Part shown: positions 1-7,807 of the stretch, piece after piece
How the letters are laid out: the number at the start of each line of letters is the position of its first letter
Numbering within the stretch: the stretch's first letter is position 1
Assembly (NCBI GenBank): GCA_022824865.1
Contig: JAJDZD010000053.1
Span: 1-64,000, forward strand
DNA: 64,000 bases
DNA from: Chloroflexota bacterium
GTDB taxonomy: Bacteria > Chloroflexota > UBA11872
Direction: 5' to 3'
The notes under the pieces: model-generated
The model's database searches: none
What the model saw: only the letters and a program-made list of their open reading frames with translations
Told to the model about the DNA's origin: nothing
Position numbers and translations under genes: made by a program

Positions 1-63
1 GTCCTGGCCGCGGCAGCGGTGGCCACCAGCGTCGTAATCGTCGTCGATCGCCTGGCCGGCTAA
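1..63 (+). CDS. 3' end of a small membrane protein (partial)
   Basis: Only the last 20 codons and the TAA stop lie in the window. They encode an Ala/Val-rich hydrophobic segment ending in VDRLAG. The same tail, and the same bases after the stop (cggcgcagcacg), recur at the end of the next gene (171-410). This is therefore the C-terminal membrane anchor of a tandem paralogue. The function is unknown, and the full length cannot be judged because the gene starts upstream of the window. Confidence 0.6.
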   Translation, partial: VLAAAAVATSVVIVVDRLAG

Positions 64-158
64 CGGCGCAGCACGATCCGTCGTTCGCCGACTGCGCTGG
101 CCTTGCCCAACGTCACCTTGCCGGAGTTGTGTCGTCGTGCAACGATCAATTCAGGTAG

Positions 159-164
159 TAGGAT
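159..164 (+). promoter_or_regulatory. putative -10 box (TAGGAT), leaderless-type spacing
   Basis: TAGGAT sits 6 nt before the ATG at 171, the same spacing as the TAGGCT boxes at 16504 and 38206. This favours a leaderless start at 171. A competing signal is GGAGG at 180-184, placed 10 nt before an in-frame ATG at 195. No clear -35 element was seen. Confidence 0.4.
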
Positions 165-170
165 CGATTC

Positions 171-410
171 ATGGGCGGTGGAGGCACAAGCCTGATGGCA
201 ATTGACGAAGCCCCGCTCACCCGCTCTGAATTGCGCGAGGAATTGGACCGCACCCTGCGTCACTACGCGACCAAGGCCGACCTCGCCGCCCTCGAAACCC
301 GCATCACCGCCGCCATGGCCTCGCAAACCCGCTGGCTGGCCGGACTTGTCCTGGCAGCGGCAGCCGCGGCCGCCGGTGTCGTGATTGCCGTCGATCGCCT
401 GGCCGGCTAA
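171..410 (+). CDS. small coiled-coil, C-terminally membrane-anchored protein
   Basis: The product is 79 aa from ATG 171, or 71 aa from ATG 195, which has a GGAGG 10 nt upstream. The N-terminal half is charged and heptad-like (SELREELDRTLRHYATKADL), predicting a short coiled coil. The last ~25 residues are an Ala/Val-rich transmembrane helix ending in VDRLAG. It is a tandem paralogue of the partial gene at 1-63, and its architecture resembles DUF1640-like or phage-accessory small coiled-coil membrane proteins. The function is unknown. It stands 182 nt upstream of the sarcosine oxidase operon and is probably independent of it. Confidence 0.6.
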   Translation: MGGGGTSLMAIDEAPLTRSELREELDRTLRHYATKADLAALETRITAAMASQTRWLAGLVLAAAAAAAGVVIAVDRLAG

Positions 411-592
411 CGGCGCAGCACGGCGAAACTCGGGCATGGGCTCTGGGCATCAAGCATCGCTAAGCATCCAGCCGTTGCAGCCACGCACGTAGCGAGTGCT
501 CTATCGAACTTGCCTGCTTTCCCGAGCCCCTCCGCGCCCTAACATCCTGAACCGCGCTACCCTGCCCTCGCCTCTGGGCACCCGGGCCGCGC

Positions 593-1843
593 ATGCAGTT
601 CTACTCGCTCCCCAACCTCATCCGTCGCGGCCTGCGCGGCCATCGCGACTGGACCCCCGCCTGGCGCAAAGCTGAGCCGAAGCCGTCCTACGATGTCGTA
701 ATCGTCGGCGCTGGCGGCCACGGCCTGGCCACCGCCTACTACCTCGCGAAACTCCACGGTGTCTCGAATGTCGCCGTGCTGGAGCGCGGCTGGCTGGGCG
801 GCGGCAACATCGGGCGCAACACCGCCATCGTTCGCTCCAACTACCTCTGGGACGCCAGCGCCCACATCTACGAGTTCTCCCTCAAGCTCTGGGAAAGCCT
901 CAGCCAGGAACTCAACTACAACGTCATGTTCAGCCAGCGCGGTCTGCTGAACATCGGCCACTCCGAACAGGAAATGCGAGACCTCGCCCGCCGCGTCGGC
1001 GCCAACCAGCTCAACGGCATCGACGCCGAACTGCTCTCCACCGATCAGGTCTCCAAGCTCGTCCCCATCCTCAACACCTCCCCCGACACCCGCTATCCCG
1101 TCCTCGGCGGAACCCTGCAACGCCGCGGCGGCGTGGCCCGCCACGACGCCGTCGCCTGGGGCTACGCCCGTGCGGCCGATGCCCTAGGCGTGGACATCGT
1201 CGAAAACTGCGAAGTCACCGGCATCCGCACCGCCAACGGCCGCGTCACCTCGCTGGAAACCACCCGCGGCGAAATCCGTGCCGGCGCCGTCGGTCTCGTC
1301 GTCGCCGGCAACGCCAGCGTGCTCGCTTCCATGGCCGGCATCCGCCTCCCCATCCTGTCGCACCCGTTGCAGGCCCTCGTCACCGAACCCCTCAAGCCCG
1401 TCTTCGACCCCGTCGTCATGTCATCCGCCGTCCACGTCTACATACACCAGACCGACCGCGGCGAATTGGTCCTCGGTGCCGGCATCGACGCCCCCGTCAG
1501 CTACGACCTGAACGGCAACTTCCGCATCATCGAGCACGTCCTCGCCGCCGTCTGCGAGCTGTTCCCCATCTTTAGCCGCGTCCGCATGCTCCGGCAGTGG
1601 GCCGGCACCGTGGATGTCTGTCCCGACGCCAGCCCCATCATCTCCGGCACCCCCATCAAGGGCCTCTTCATGAACTGCGGCTGGGGCACCGGCGGCTTCA
1701 AAGCCACCCCCGGCTCCGGCTGGGTCTTCGCCCATACCCTCGCCCACCAGGAACCCCACCCGCTTAACGCACCCTTCTCCCTCGACCGCTTCACCACCGG
1801 CGCCCTGATCGACGAACACGGCGCCGCCGCCGTGGCCCACTGA
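593..1843 (+). CDS. soxB: sarcosine oxidase subunit beta
   Basis: This 416-aa FAD-dependent DAO-family oxidoreductase is the catalytic subunit of heterotetrameric sarcosine oxidase. That enzyme oxidises N-methylglycine to glycine, H2O2 and a C1 unit passed to tetrahydrofolate. The N-terminal Rossmann motif GAGGHG is at residues 39-44. The segment [16 protein letters not shown] contains His184, which matches the family position for covalent FMN attachment. The 416-aa length is typical of family members. It is the first gene of the B-D-A-G operon and ends 6 nt before soxD. The ATG at 593 gives the full conserved N terminus. No strong ribosome binding site was found; the upstream sequence is GC-rich. 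Confidence 0.93.
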   Translation: MQFYSLPNLIRRGLRGHRDWTPAWRKAEPKPSYDVVIVGAGGHGLATAYYLAKLHGVSNVAVLERGWLGGGNIGRNTAIVRSNYLWDASAHIYEFSLKLWESLSQELNYNVMFSQRGLLNIGHSEQEMRDLARRVGANQLNGIDAELLSTDQVSKLVPILNTSPDTRYPVLGGTLQRRGGVARHDAVAWGYARAADALGVDIVENCEVTGIRTANGRVTSLETTRGEIRAGAVGLVVAGNASVLASMAGIRLPILSHPLQALVTEPLKPVFDPVVMSSAVHVYIHQTDRGELVLGAGIDAPVSYDLNGNFRIIEHVLAAVCELFPIFSRVRMLRQWAGTVDVCPDASPIISGTPIKGLFMNCGWGTGGFKATPGSGWVFAHTLAHQEPHPLNAPFSLDRFTTGALIDEHGAAAVAH

Positions 1844-1849
1844 TCCGCC

Positions 1850-2116
1850 ATGCTTCTCATCCCCTGCCCCTGGTGCGGACCCCGCGAGGACGACGAGTTC
1901 ACCTTCGGCGGCGAGGCCGACATCCCCCGCCCCGCCGATCCCGCGGCGCTCACCGACGAGCAGTGGGCCGACTACCTCTTCATGCGCGACAACCGTCGTG
2001 GCCACCACCGCGAACAGTGGTACCACACCGCCGGCTGCCGCCGCTGGTTCATCGTCGAGCGCGACACCGTCACCAACGAGATTCTCGGCGCAAGCACCTA
2101 CGGCGACTCGCAATGA
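1850..2116 (+). CDS. soxD: sarcosine oxidase subunit delta
   Basis: This 88-aa SoxD-family protein is the small zinc-binding subunit of heterotetrameric sarcosine oxidase. Cys6 and Cys9 (IPCPWCG), His59 and Cys63 (HTAGC) are all present at the positions that bind zinc in characterised delta subunits. The conserved aromatic-rich WADYLFMRDN and WYHTAGCRRWF blocks are intact. It lies between soxB and soxA; its TGA overlaps the soxA ATG by 4 nt, so translation is probably coupled. Confidence 0.93.
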   Translation: MLLIPCPWCGPREDDEFTFGGEADIPRPADPAALTDEQWADYLFMRDNRRGHHREQWYHTAGCRRWFIVERDTVTNEILGASTYGDSQ

Positions 2117-5097
2117 GCCAGCCCTTCCGCCTCGACCACGGCGGCCGCATCCACCGCGACGCGCCCCTCCAATTCACCTTTGACGGACGGCCCATCGATG
2201 CATTCCGCGGCGACACCGTGGCCTCCGCCCTCCTCGCCAACGGCGTCTCCCTCGTCGGCCGCAGCTTAAAGTACCACCGTCCACGCGGCATCGTCTCCGC
2301 CGGCGCCGAAGACCCCAACGCCTTCGTCCAACTCGGCCACGGCGCCCGCACCCTGCCCAATCGGCTGGCCACCGTTACCCCCGCCACGCCCGGGCTCGAA
2401 GTCCGCCACGTCAACGCCTGGCCCAGCCTGGACTTCGACCTCATGTCGGCCTTCGGTCTCGCCGCCCCGTTCATCCCCGCCGGCTTCTACTACAAGACCC
2501 TCATGTGGCCCCGTCGCCTCTGGCCGCTCTACGAACACTTCCTGCGCCACGCCGCCGGCCTCGGCCACGCGCCCAACGCTCCTGACCCCGATCGCTACGA
2601 CCACGTCCACGCCCATTGCGACGTTCTGGTAGTCGGCGCCGGCCCGGCCGGCCTCGCCGCCGCCCGCGCCGCCGCTCAGACTGGTGCCCGCGTGATCGTC
2701 GCCGACGAACAGGCCGAATTCGGCGGCGGCCTGCTCGCCACCGCCGAGCGCGTCGACGCTCTCCCCGCACCGCAATGGGCCGACGTTGCCGCCGCCCAAC
2801 TCTCCTCGGCTCCCGGCGTCACCGTCCTCCCCAACACCACCGCCTTCGGCCTCTACGAGAGCAACCTCGTCCTGCTCGCCGAGCGCCTGCATTCCGACCA
2901 GCCCGACAACGCCGGTTCCGAAAGCGGCGCCCGCGTCTGGCGCGTCCTCCCCAAACAGATCGTCCTCGCTTCCGGCGCCCATGAACGACCCCTGCTCTTC
3001 GCCAACAACGACCGCCCCGGCGTCCTGCTCGCCGGCGCCATCTCCACCTACCTCAACCGCTACGCCGTCGCCCCCGGCTCACGCGCAGTCGTCTTCACCA
3101 ACAACGACTCCGCCTACCGCACCGCCCTCGACCTCGCCGACGCCGGAGTCCCGGTCGCCGCCATCGCCGATGTTCGAGTTGATCCCGACGGCAACCTCCC
3201 AGCCCAGGCCCGCGCGCAAGGCATCCCGGTCCACACAGGCGCCGTCGTCGTTCAGGCCCACGGCCGCGGCCGCGTCGCCGCCGCCGAGCTTTGCTCCCTG
3301 GATGGCGCCCCCCTCGGCACCGTCGAATGCGACCTCCTCGGCGTCTCCGGCGGCTTCGCTCCCGCCCTCCACCTCCACGCCCAGGCCAGCGCTCCAATGA
3401 CCTGGAATCCCGAAGTCGCCGCCTTCGCCCCCCAGCCCTCGCACGGCATCCACCCCGCTGGAGCCGTCACCGGCCAACTGGACCTGGCCTCCGTCCTCCG
3501 CCAGGGCACGGCCGCGGGAACCGCTGCCGCCGCGGCAGCCGGCTGCTCCAACGGCCACACTCCGGCAGCCCCCCAGGCCGCCGAGACTCCCACCTCGGAT
3601 CTCAAGCCCTACTGGCTCCCCCCCGGCGAACTCGCTCGCACCAAACCCCAGTTCGTCGACCTCCACGAAGACGTCACCCTCGACGACCTCCGCCTCTCCC
3701 TCCGCGAAGGCTACGAATCCATCGAGCACGTCAAGCGCTACACCACCCTCGGCATGGGACCCGACCAGGGCAAGCTCGCCAACCCCCTTGCCACCGGCGT
3801 CATCGCAGAGCTGCTCGGCCGCGACCCGGCCACCGTGGGCACCCCCCGCCACCGCCCCGCCTACTCCCCCGTCAGCCTCGGCGCCATCGCCGGCCGCCAC
3901 ATCGGCCCGCTCGCCGACCCCGTCCGCGTCACCCCCATGCAGGAGTGGCACGAATCCGCCGGTGCCCACTTCGAGAACGTCGGCCAGTGGCGCCGCGCCT
4001 GGTACTACCCCCACCCCGGCGAATCCATGCACGAAGCCGTCGCCCGCGAGTGCCTCGCCGTCCGCAACCGCGTCGGCATCCTCGACTACTCCACCCTCGG
4101 CAAGATCGAAATCACCGGCCCCGACGCCGGCGAGTTCCTCGACCGCGTCTACACCAACGCCTGGAAACGCCTCCGCCCCGGCCGCTGCCGCTACGGGCTG
4201 ATGCTCGGTGAAGACGGCATGATCTTTGACGACGGCGTCACCGCCCGCCTCGACGACCAGCGCTACCTCATGTTCACCAGCACCTCCAACGCGGCCCCCG
4301 TGCTGGCCTGGCTCGAACAATGGCTGCAGACCGAGTGGACCGACCTCCGCGTCTACCTCACCTCCGTCTCCGAGCACTGGTCCAACATCGCCCTCGCCGG
4401 CCCCCGCAGCCGCGACGTGCTGGCCGCCGCCGGCACCGACATCCCCCTCGCTCGCGACGACTTCCCCTTCATGACCTTTCGCGAAGGCCATGTCGCCGGC
4501 GTCCCCGCGCGCGTCTTCCGTATCAGCTTCAGCGGCGAACTCTCCTACGAAATCAACGTCCCTGCCGACCGCGCCCGCCACGTCTGGGAAGCCCTGTTAG
4601 ACGCCGGCCGCTCCTTCGGCATCACCCCCTACGGCACCGAGACCATGCATGTACTGCGCGCCGAAAAGGGCTTCATCATCGTCGGCCAGGAAACCGACGG
4701 CTCCGTCACACCCGATGACGTCGGCCTCGGCCGCTTGCTCTCCCGCCGCAAGGACTTCCTCGGCAAGCGCTCCCTCAGCCGCCCCGATTCCGCTCGCCCC
4801 GACCGCAAGCAACTCGTCGGCCTGCTCACCGACGACCCCGCCCTGGTCCTGCCCGAAGGCGGCCACGTTGTGGACGCGCCAGGCCGCCGGCGCCCCCTGC
4901 CCATGCGCGGCCACGTCACCTCCAGCTACTTCAGCCCCGTCCTCGGCCGCTCCATCGCCCTGGCCATGGTCTCCGGCGGCCGCGCCGCCCTCGGCGAACG
5001 CCTCTACGTCGCTACCCTCCACGACGACCGCTGGCTCCCCGTCCGCAGCTGCCACCCCGTCTTCTACGATCCCGAAGGCGCCCGCCAGCATGTCTAG
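2113..5097 (+). CDS. soxA: sarcosine oxidase subunit alpha
   Basis: This 994-aa large subunit starts at the ATG in the ATGA overlap with soxD; the open frame extends further upstream but only as antisense-like coding within soxD. The N-terminal ~110 residues have the ferredoxin-like fold of the family without Fe-S cysteines. An FAD/NAD-binding Rossmann motif GAGPAG lies at 175-180, followed by a pyridine nucleotide-disulfide oxidoreductase domain to about residue 490. The C-terminal ~400 residues are a GcvT-type aminomethyltransferase domain, expected to transfer the sarcosine methyl carbon to tetrahydrofolate. It ends 8 nt inside soxG. The length is normal for the family. Confidence 0.94.
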   Translation: MSQPFRLDHGGRIHRDAPLQFTFDGRPIDAFRGDTVASALLANGVSLVGRSLKYHRPRGIVSAGAEDPNAFVQLGHGARTLPNRLATVTPATPGLEVRHVNAWPSLDFDLMSAFGLAAPFIPAGFYYKTLMWPRRLWPLYEHFLRHAAGLGHAPNAPDPDRYDHVHAHCDVLVVGAGPAGLAAARAAAQTGARVIVADEQAEFGGGLLATAERVDALPAPQWADVAAAQLSSAPGVTVLPNTTAFGLYESNLVLLAERLHSDQPDNAGSESGARVWRVLPKQIVLASGAHERPLLFANNDRPGVLLAGAISTYLNRYAVAPGSRAVVFTNNDSAYRTALDLADAGVPVAAIADVRVDPDGNLPAQARAQGIPVHTGAVVVQAHGRGRVAAAELCSLDGAPLGTVECDLLGVSGGFAPALHLHAQASAPMTWNPEVAAFAPQPSHGIHPAGAVTGQLDLASVLRQGTAAGTAAAAAAGCSNGHTPAAPQAAETPTSDLKPYWLPPGELARTKPQFVDLHEDVTLDDLRLSLREGYESIEHVKRYTTLGMGPDQGKLANPLATGVIAELLGRDPATVGTPRHRPAYSPVSLGAIAGRHIGPLADPVRVTPMQEWHESAGAHFENVGQWRRAWYYPHPGESMHEAVARECLAVRNRVGILDYSTLGKIEITGPDAGEFLDRVYTNAWKRLRPGRCRYGLMLGEDGMIFDDGVTARLDDQRYLMFTSTSNAAPVLAWLEQWLQTEWTDLRVYLTSVSEHWSNIALAGPRSRDVLAAAGTDIPLARDDFPFMTFREGHVAGVPARVFRISFSGELSYEINVPADRARHVWEALLDAGRSFGITPYGTETMHVLRAEKGFIIVGQETDGSVTPDDVGLGRLLSRRKDFLGKRSLSRPDSARPDRKQLVGLLTDDPALVLPEGGHVVDAPGRRRPLPMRGHVTSSYFSPVLGRSIALAMVSGGRAALGERLYVATLHDDRWLPVRSCHPVFYDPEGARQHV

Positions 5098-5710
5098 TCC
5101 AACACCCCGCCGCTCACCGTTCGGCGCAATCGAATCCGCGCAGCCACCTCCTCACGAAGGCCAACTCTTCGAACGCCCCTTCCTCACTCACGTCAATCTG
5201 CGATTGGACTCCGCCGACTCGGAAGCCCTCGCTGCAATCCAACAAATGCTCGGCGTCCAACTCCCGCTCACGCCCAACACCACAGCCGCCAGCCAAGGAC
5301 TCTTGGCAATCTGGCTGGGACCCGACGAATGGCTCCTGCTCGCCGCGCAAGATTATTCCGAGGCCCTGGCCAGTGATTTGCAGGCCGCTCTGACTGGCCA
5401 CGTCGCCTCCATAGTTGACATAAGTTCCGGCCAAACGGTCATTCGCCTGTCCGGGCCCTCCGCGCTCGATGTCCTCGCCCGCGGCTGCGCCCTCGATCTC
5501 CATCCCTCCGTGTTCCCACCCGGCGCCTGTGCCCAAACCATGCTCGCCCGCGCCCAGACCCTCCTTATCGCCGTCGACCTCACGCCCACCTTCGACATCA
5601 TCGTCCGCCGCAGCTTCGCCCCCTACGTCGCCGCCTGGCTCAAAGACTCCGCCCGCCAATTCGGCCTCCACTTCCCCACGACCGCAACCCCAGGAACAAC
5701 CCTTGCATAA
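5090..5710 (+). CDS. soxG: sarcosine oxidase subunit gamma
   Basis: This 206-aa SoxG-family protein has an aminomethyltransferase-like fold and completes the alpha-beta-gamma-delta complex. The start is ATG 5090, overlapping soxA by 8 nt; the open frame upstream is a shadow of soxA. Family-typical phrases are visible: WLGPDEWLLL and VDISSGQTVIRLSGP. Gamma is the least conserved subunit and seems to be a structural cap. Gene order B-D-A-G is the usual one. A repeat element begins about 50 nt downstream. Confidence 0.88.
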   Translation: MSSPTPRRSPFGAIESAQPPPHEGQLFERPFLTHVNLRLDSADSEALAAIQQMLGVQLPLTPNTTAASQGLLAIWLGPDEWLLLAAQDYSEALASDLQAALTGHVASIVDISSGQTVIRLSGPSALDVLARGCALDLHPSVFPPGACAQTMLARAQTLLIAVDLTPTFDIIVRRSFAPYVAAWLKDSARQFGLHFPTTATPGTTLA

Positions 5711-5758
5711 CACCCCTCGCCCCCAATACCGCGCCCGCTCTTCCTCCCTCTCTCCGTG

Positions 5759-6047
5759 GAGGCCTTTGCATAACCCCCATCCTCCGGGACGTGGCCTCTT
5801 GGCTCGCTTGGGGAAGAGGCCAGCGACGTCTTTGCCGGAGGGTGCGCGGGGTCAATCCCTTCCAGGAGAAGCCGTCTTATTCCCTCTCCCTGGCAGGGAG
5901 AGGGCTAGGGTGAGGGTCGAAAGCCCGGAATCCCTCCCAAGCCCTGAGCCAACCACGCTGCCCCCTCGCCGCCGCCGCTCTTCCCCTCTCCTGGGGAATA
6001 GACAAGGGGTCTTCGGGGCACTCGCGCTAGAGTTACGCAAAGGTCTC
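5759..6047. repeat. MITE-like element, copy A (289 bp)
   Basis: The left end (5759-5776) reads GAGGCCTTTGCATAACCC. The right end (6032-6047), GTTACGCAAAGGTCTC, is close to its reverse complement. Internally there is a perfect palindrome, CCCTCTCCC-tggca-GGGAGAGGG, at 5882-5904. The right terminus stops 2 nt before the ATG at 6050, so the element supplies that gene's whole leader: a possible -10 (TAGAGT 6028-6033) and a weak AAAGG ribosome site. Copies with the same termini lie at 23178-23338 and 45663-45792. Confidence 0.7.
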
Positions 6048-6049
6048 CC

Positions 6050-6928
6050 ATGACCGCCGACCTCCGCCTCGTCCTCATCGGCACCGGCAATCCAACCCCC
6101 CGCGCCCACCGCGCCGGCCAGTCCATTGCCGTCCTGACCGACAACGCCGGCGCAATCTTCGACCTCGGCCCCGGCTCCGCCATGAACCTCTTCGCCTCCT
6201 CCGTTGATCCGCTGGCCATCGATCAACTCTTCTTCACCCACCACCACTTCGACCACATGGCCGACTTCGGCCACTTCGTCATGGCCCGCTGGGACCAGGG
6301 CGCCGGCGCCGGTGACGCCCTCACCGTCTACGGCCCCCCGCCGCTTCGCCGCATCGCCGATCTGCTCTTCGGCCCCGAAGGCGTCTACGGTCCCGATCTG
6401 CATGCCCGCACCCGCCACCCCCTCAGCCAGCGCATCCACCGGCTGCGCGGAGGCCCCATGCCCCGCACCCTCCCCGTTCTGGACATCCACGAACTCGAGG
6501 AAGGCGACACCGTGGCAACCCAGAGCTGGAAAGTGACCACCGGCCCCGCCCGCCACGTCCAGCCCTACCTCACCTCGCTGTCGTATCGCCTTGAGACTCC
6601 TTCCGCTTCCGTGGTCATCTCAGGCGACACCCGCCCCCTTCCGGCGCTCGTCGATTTCGCTCGCGACGCCGACGTCCTTGTTCACATGGCCATGGACCTC
6701 CAGAACGAAATCGACCGCTGGCCCGAAATCGCCACCAGCTGCACCGGCGCCGCCGGCGCCGCCCGCATCGCCGCCCAGGCCAACGCCAAGCACCTCGTCC
6801 TCGTCCACCTGGACACCACCGCCGATCACCCCGACCGTCAGGACGCCATGCTCGCCGAAGCCCACGCCGAGTTCTCCGGCAACATCACCCTCGGCGAGGA
6901 CTTCCTCGAAATCCCCGTCACCGCCTGA
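6050..6928 (+). CDS. MBL-fold metallo-hydrolase (RNase Z-like)
   Basis: This 292-aa protein has the metallo-beta-lactamase signature HHHFDH at residues 64-69. It opens with the RNase Z/arylsulfatase-like phrase LVLIGTGNP...RAGQS. Later ligand regions are the GPARHVQPYL segment, SGDTRP and the C-terminal LVLVHLD. These should bind two zinc ions and support a hydrolase. Family resemblance is to the RNase Z/PhnP branch, but the substrate cannot be named. The gene stands alone between repeat copies, and its start codon directly follows the terminal inverted repeat of the upstream element, so its expression may depend on that insertion. Confidence 0.8.
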   Translation: MTADLRLVLIGTGNPTPRAHRAGQSIAVLTDNAGAIFDLGPGSAMNLFASSVDPLAIDQLFFTHHHFDHMADFGHFVMARWDQGAGAGDALTVYGPPPLRRIADLLFGPEGVYGPDLHARTRHPLSQRIHRLRGGPMPRTLPVLDIHELEEGDTVATQSWKVTTGPARHVQPYLTSLSYRLETPSASVVISGDTRPLPALVDFARDADVLVHMAMDLQNEIDRWPEIATSCTGAAGAARIAAQANAKHLVLVHLDTTADHPDRQDAMLAEAHAEFSGNITLGEDFLEIPVTA

Positions 6929-6990
6929 CCACCTCGTCTCAACCCGCAGGCGAGGCCGACGTCTTCTTCCGGCGAACCGGGAGAGCAACC

Positions 6991-7092
6991 GTGTGCGGTG
7001 TCAAACTCTTCGAGGCGAAGCCGATCTTTTCCCTCTCCCTGGCAGGGAGAGGGCTAGGGTGAGGGTGGAGAGCCCGGAGTCCCTCCCAAGCC
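6991..7092. repeat. partial copy of the palindromic-core repeat family
   Basis: This ~100 bp block matches 5841-5943 with few differences and in the same orientation, including the hairpin CCCTCTCCC-tggca-GGGAGAGGG at 7031-7053. Together the two copies bracket the MBL hydrolase gene. A more diverged relative is inside the element at 23178-23338 (shared GTGTGCGRTGTCAA segment). Confidence 0.65.
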
Positions 7093-7316
7093 CCAGGTCA
7101 GGCACACGGTCAACATTGCGGACGATCCCGCTCTCCCACGGTCTCGCTGTACCCAGGGCTGGTCGGTCTGTCTCGGCCCAGCAGCTCAAGCCTTGGACAG
7201 TGCAAAGCCCTGGGAACATACAAGGGTTGGGGTGAGGCTCTTCCGGTCAACGCCATCCGGGCAAGCACCCCACACCGCCCACCTACCTCCTACCCGGCTC
7301 GATACCTGCAACCAAC

Positions 7317-7350
7317 GGGGCCGCGCGACCCAAACAGTCCACGCGGCCCC
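7317..7350 (-). terminator. GC-rich stem-loop downstream of a 32-aa gene
   Basis: GGGGCCGCG at 7317-7325 and CGCGGCCCC at 7342-7350 form a perfect 9-bp stem with a 16-nt loop. It lies 22 nt beyond the stop codon of the small minus-strand gene at 7372-7470. No T-tract follows, so intrinsic termination is uncertain. Confidence 0.4.
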
Positions 7351-7371
7351 GCGCTGCTTCTGTCTACTGCC

Positions 7372-7470
7372 TCAGGCCGCCGCGTCCCGCTCCATGCGGT
7401 ACCACCACAGCGCCAACGGAACCATCGCCACCGCCAGACCCAGCAGCCCAATCCAAGCTTTCCGCTTCAT
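7372..7470 (-). CDS. 32-aa single-pass membrane miniprotein
   Basis: The ATG at 7470 is preceded by AGGAG with 6-nt spacing. The predicted peptide has a basic start (MKRK), a hydrophobic helix (about WIGLLGLAVAMVPLALWWY) and a charged tail (RMERDAAA). The topology is that of a small inner-membrane protein. A stem-loop (7317-7350) follows the stop. No family is recognised. Support comes from the ribosome site, the membrane pattern and the flanking hairpin. The gene is short enough to have arisen by chance, so confidence is moderate. Confidence 0.45.
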   Translation of the reverse strand: MKRKAWIGLLGLAVAMVPLALWWYRMERDAAA

Positions 7471-7588
7471 GCCGCACTCCTAACCGTATAGATCCCGTCC
7501 GGGCCAGGCCCACGCCCAACCCTCTACCTTCACCATCGTCCTGCCACCCACCCCCCGTCAGTCACCTTCACAACCATCCGCCCCCAAC

Positions 7589-7739
7589 CGTTCGCGGCGA
7601 GCCGGGCCGGTGTACCCACCGGACCGAGTCGAACCACACAGCCAAGCGCACCCAACTCTCCCAGCCACTCCGCCGCCGTCCGCATCCCGTTCGGGTGTAG
7701 GGGCCGGTCTCTAACCGGCCGCTTCCGCGCAACCACCCC
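7589..7739. repeat. repeat R1, copy 1 (upstream of the AlbA gene)
   Basis: About 150 bp, matched at 9563-9736 in the same orientation with scattered substitutions and a short insertion in copy 2. Each copy contains the hairpin GGCCGGT-5 nt-ACCGGCC (7702-7720 here) and ends in CCGCGCAACCACCCC. The pair brackets the gene at 7808-9547. Confidence 0.7.
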
Positions 7740-7807
7740 GCCGGCATCCCGGCGGCTGGTCGGCACACGGCGGATAGGATGGCGGCGGGGGAGACGGCAA
7801 TCCGCGC

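Noticed and set aside
3079-4581. 500-codon open frame antisense to soxA
   Set aside because: It is an Ala/Gly/Val/Asp-rich mirror frame caused by GC-rich third positions of soxA; no domain, no ribosome site, and the sense gene is certain.
7193-7483. 96-codon plus-strand frame in the 7.2 kb intergenic region
   Set aside because: It is composed of repeat and hairpin sequence and lies opposite the better supported 32-aa minus-strand gene.
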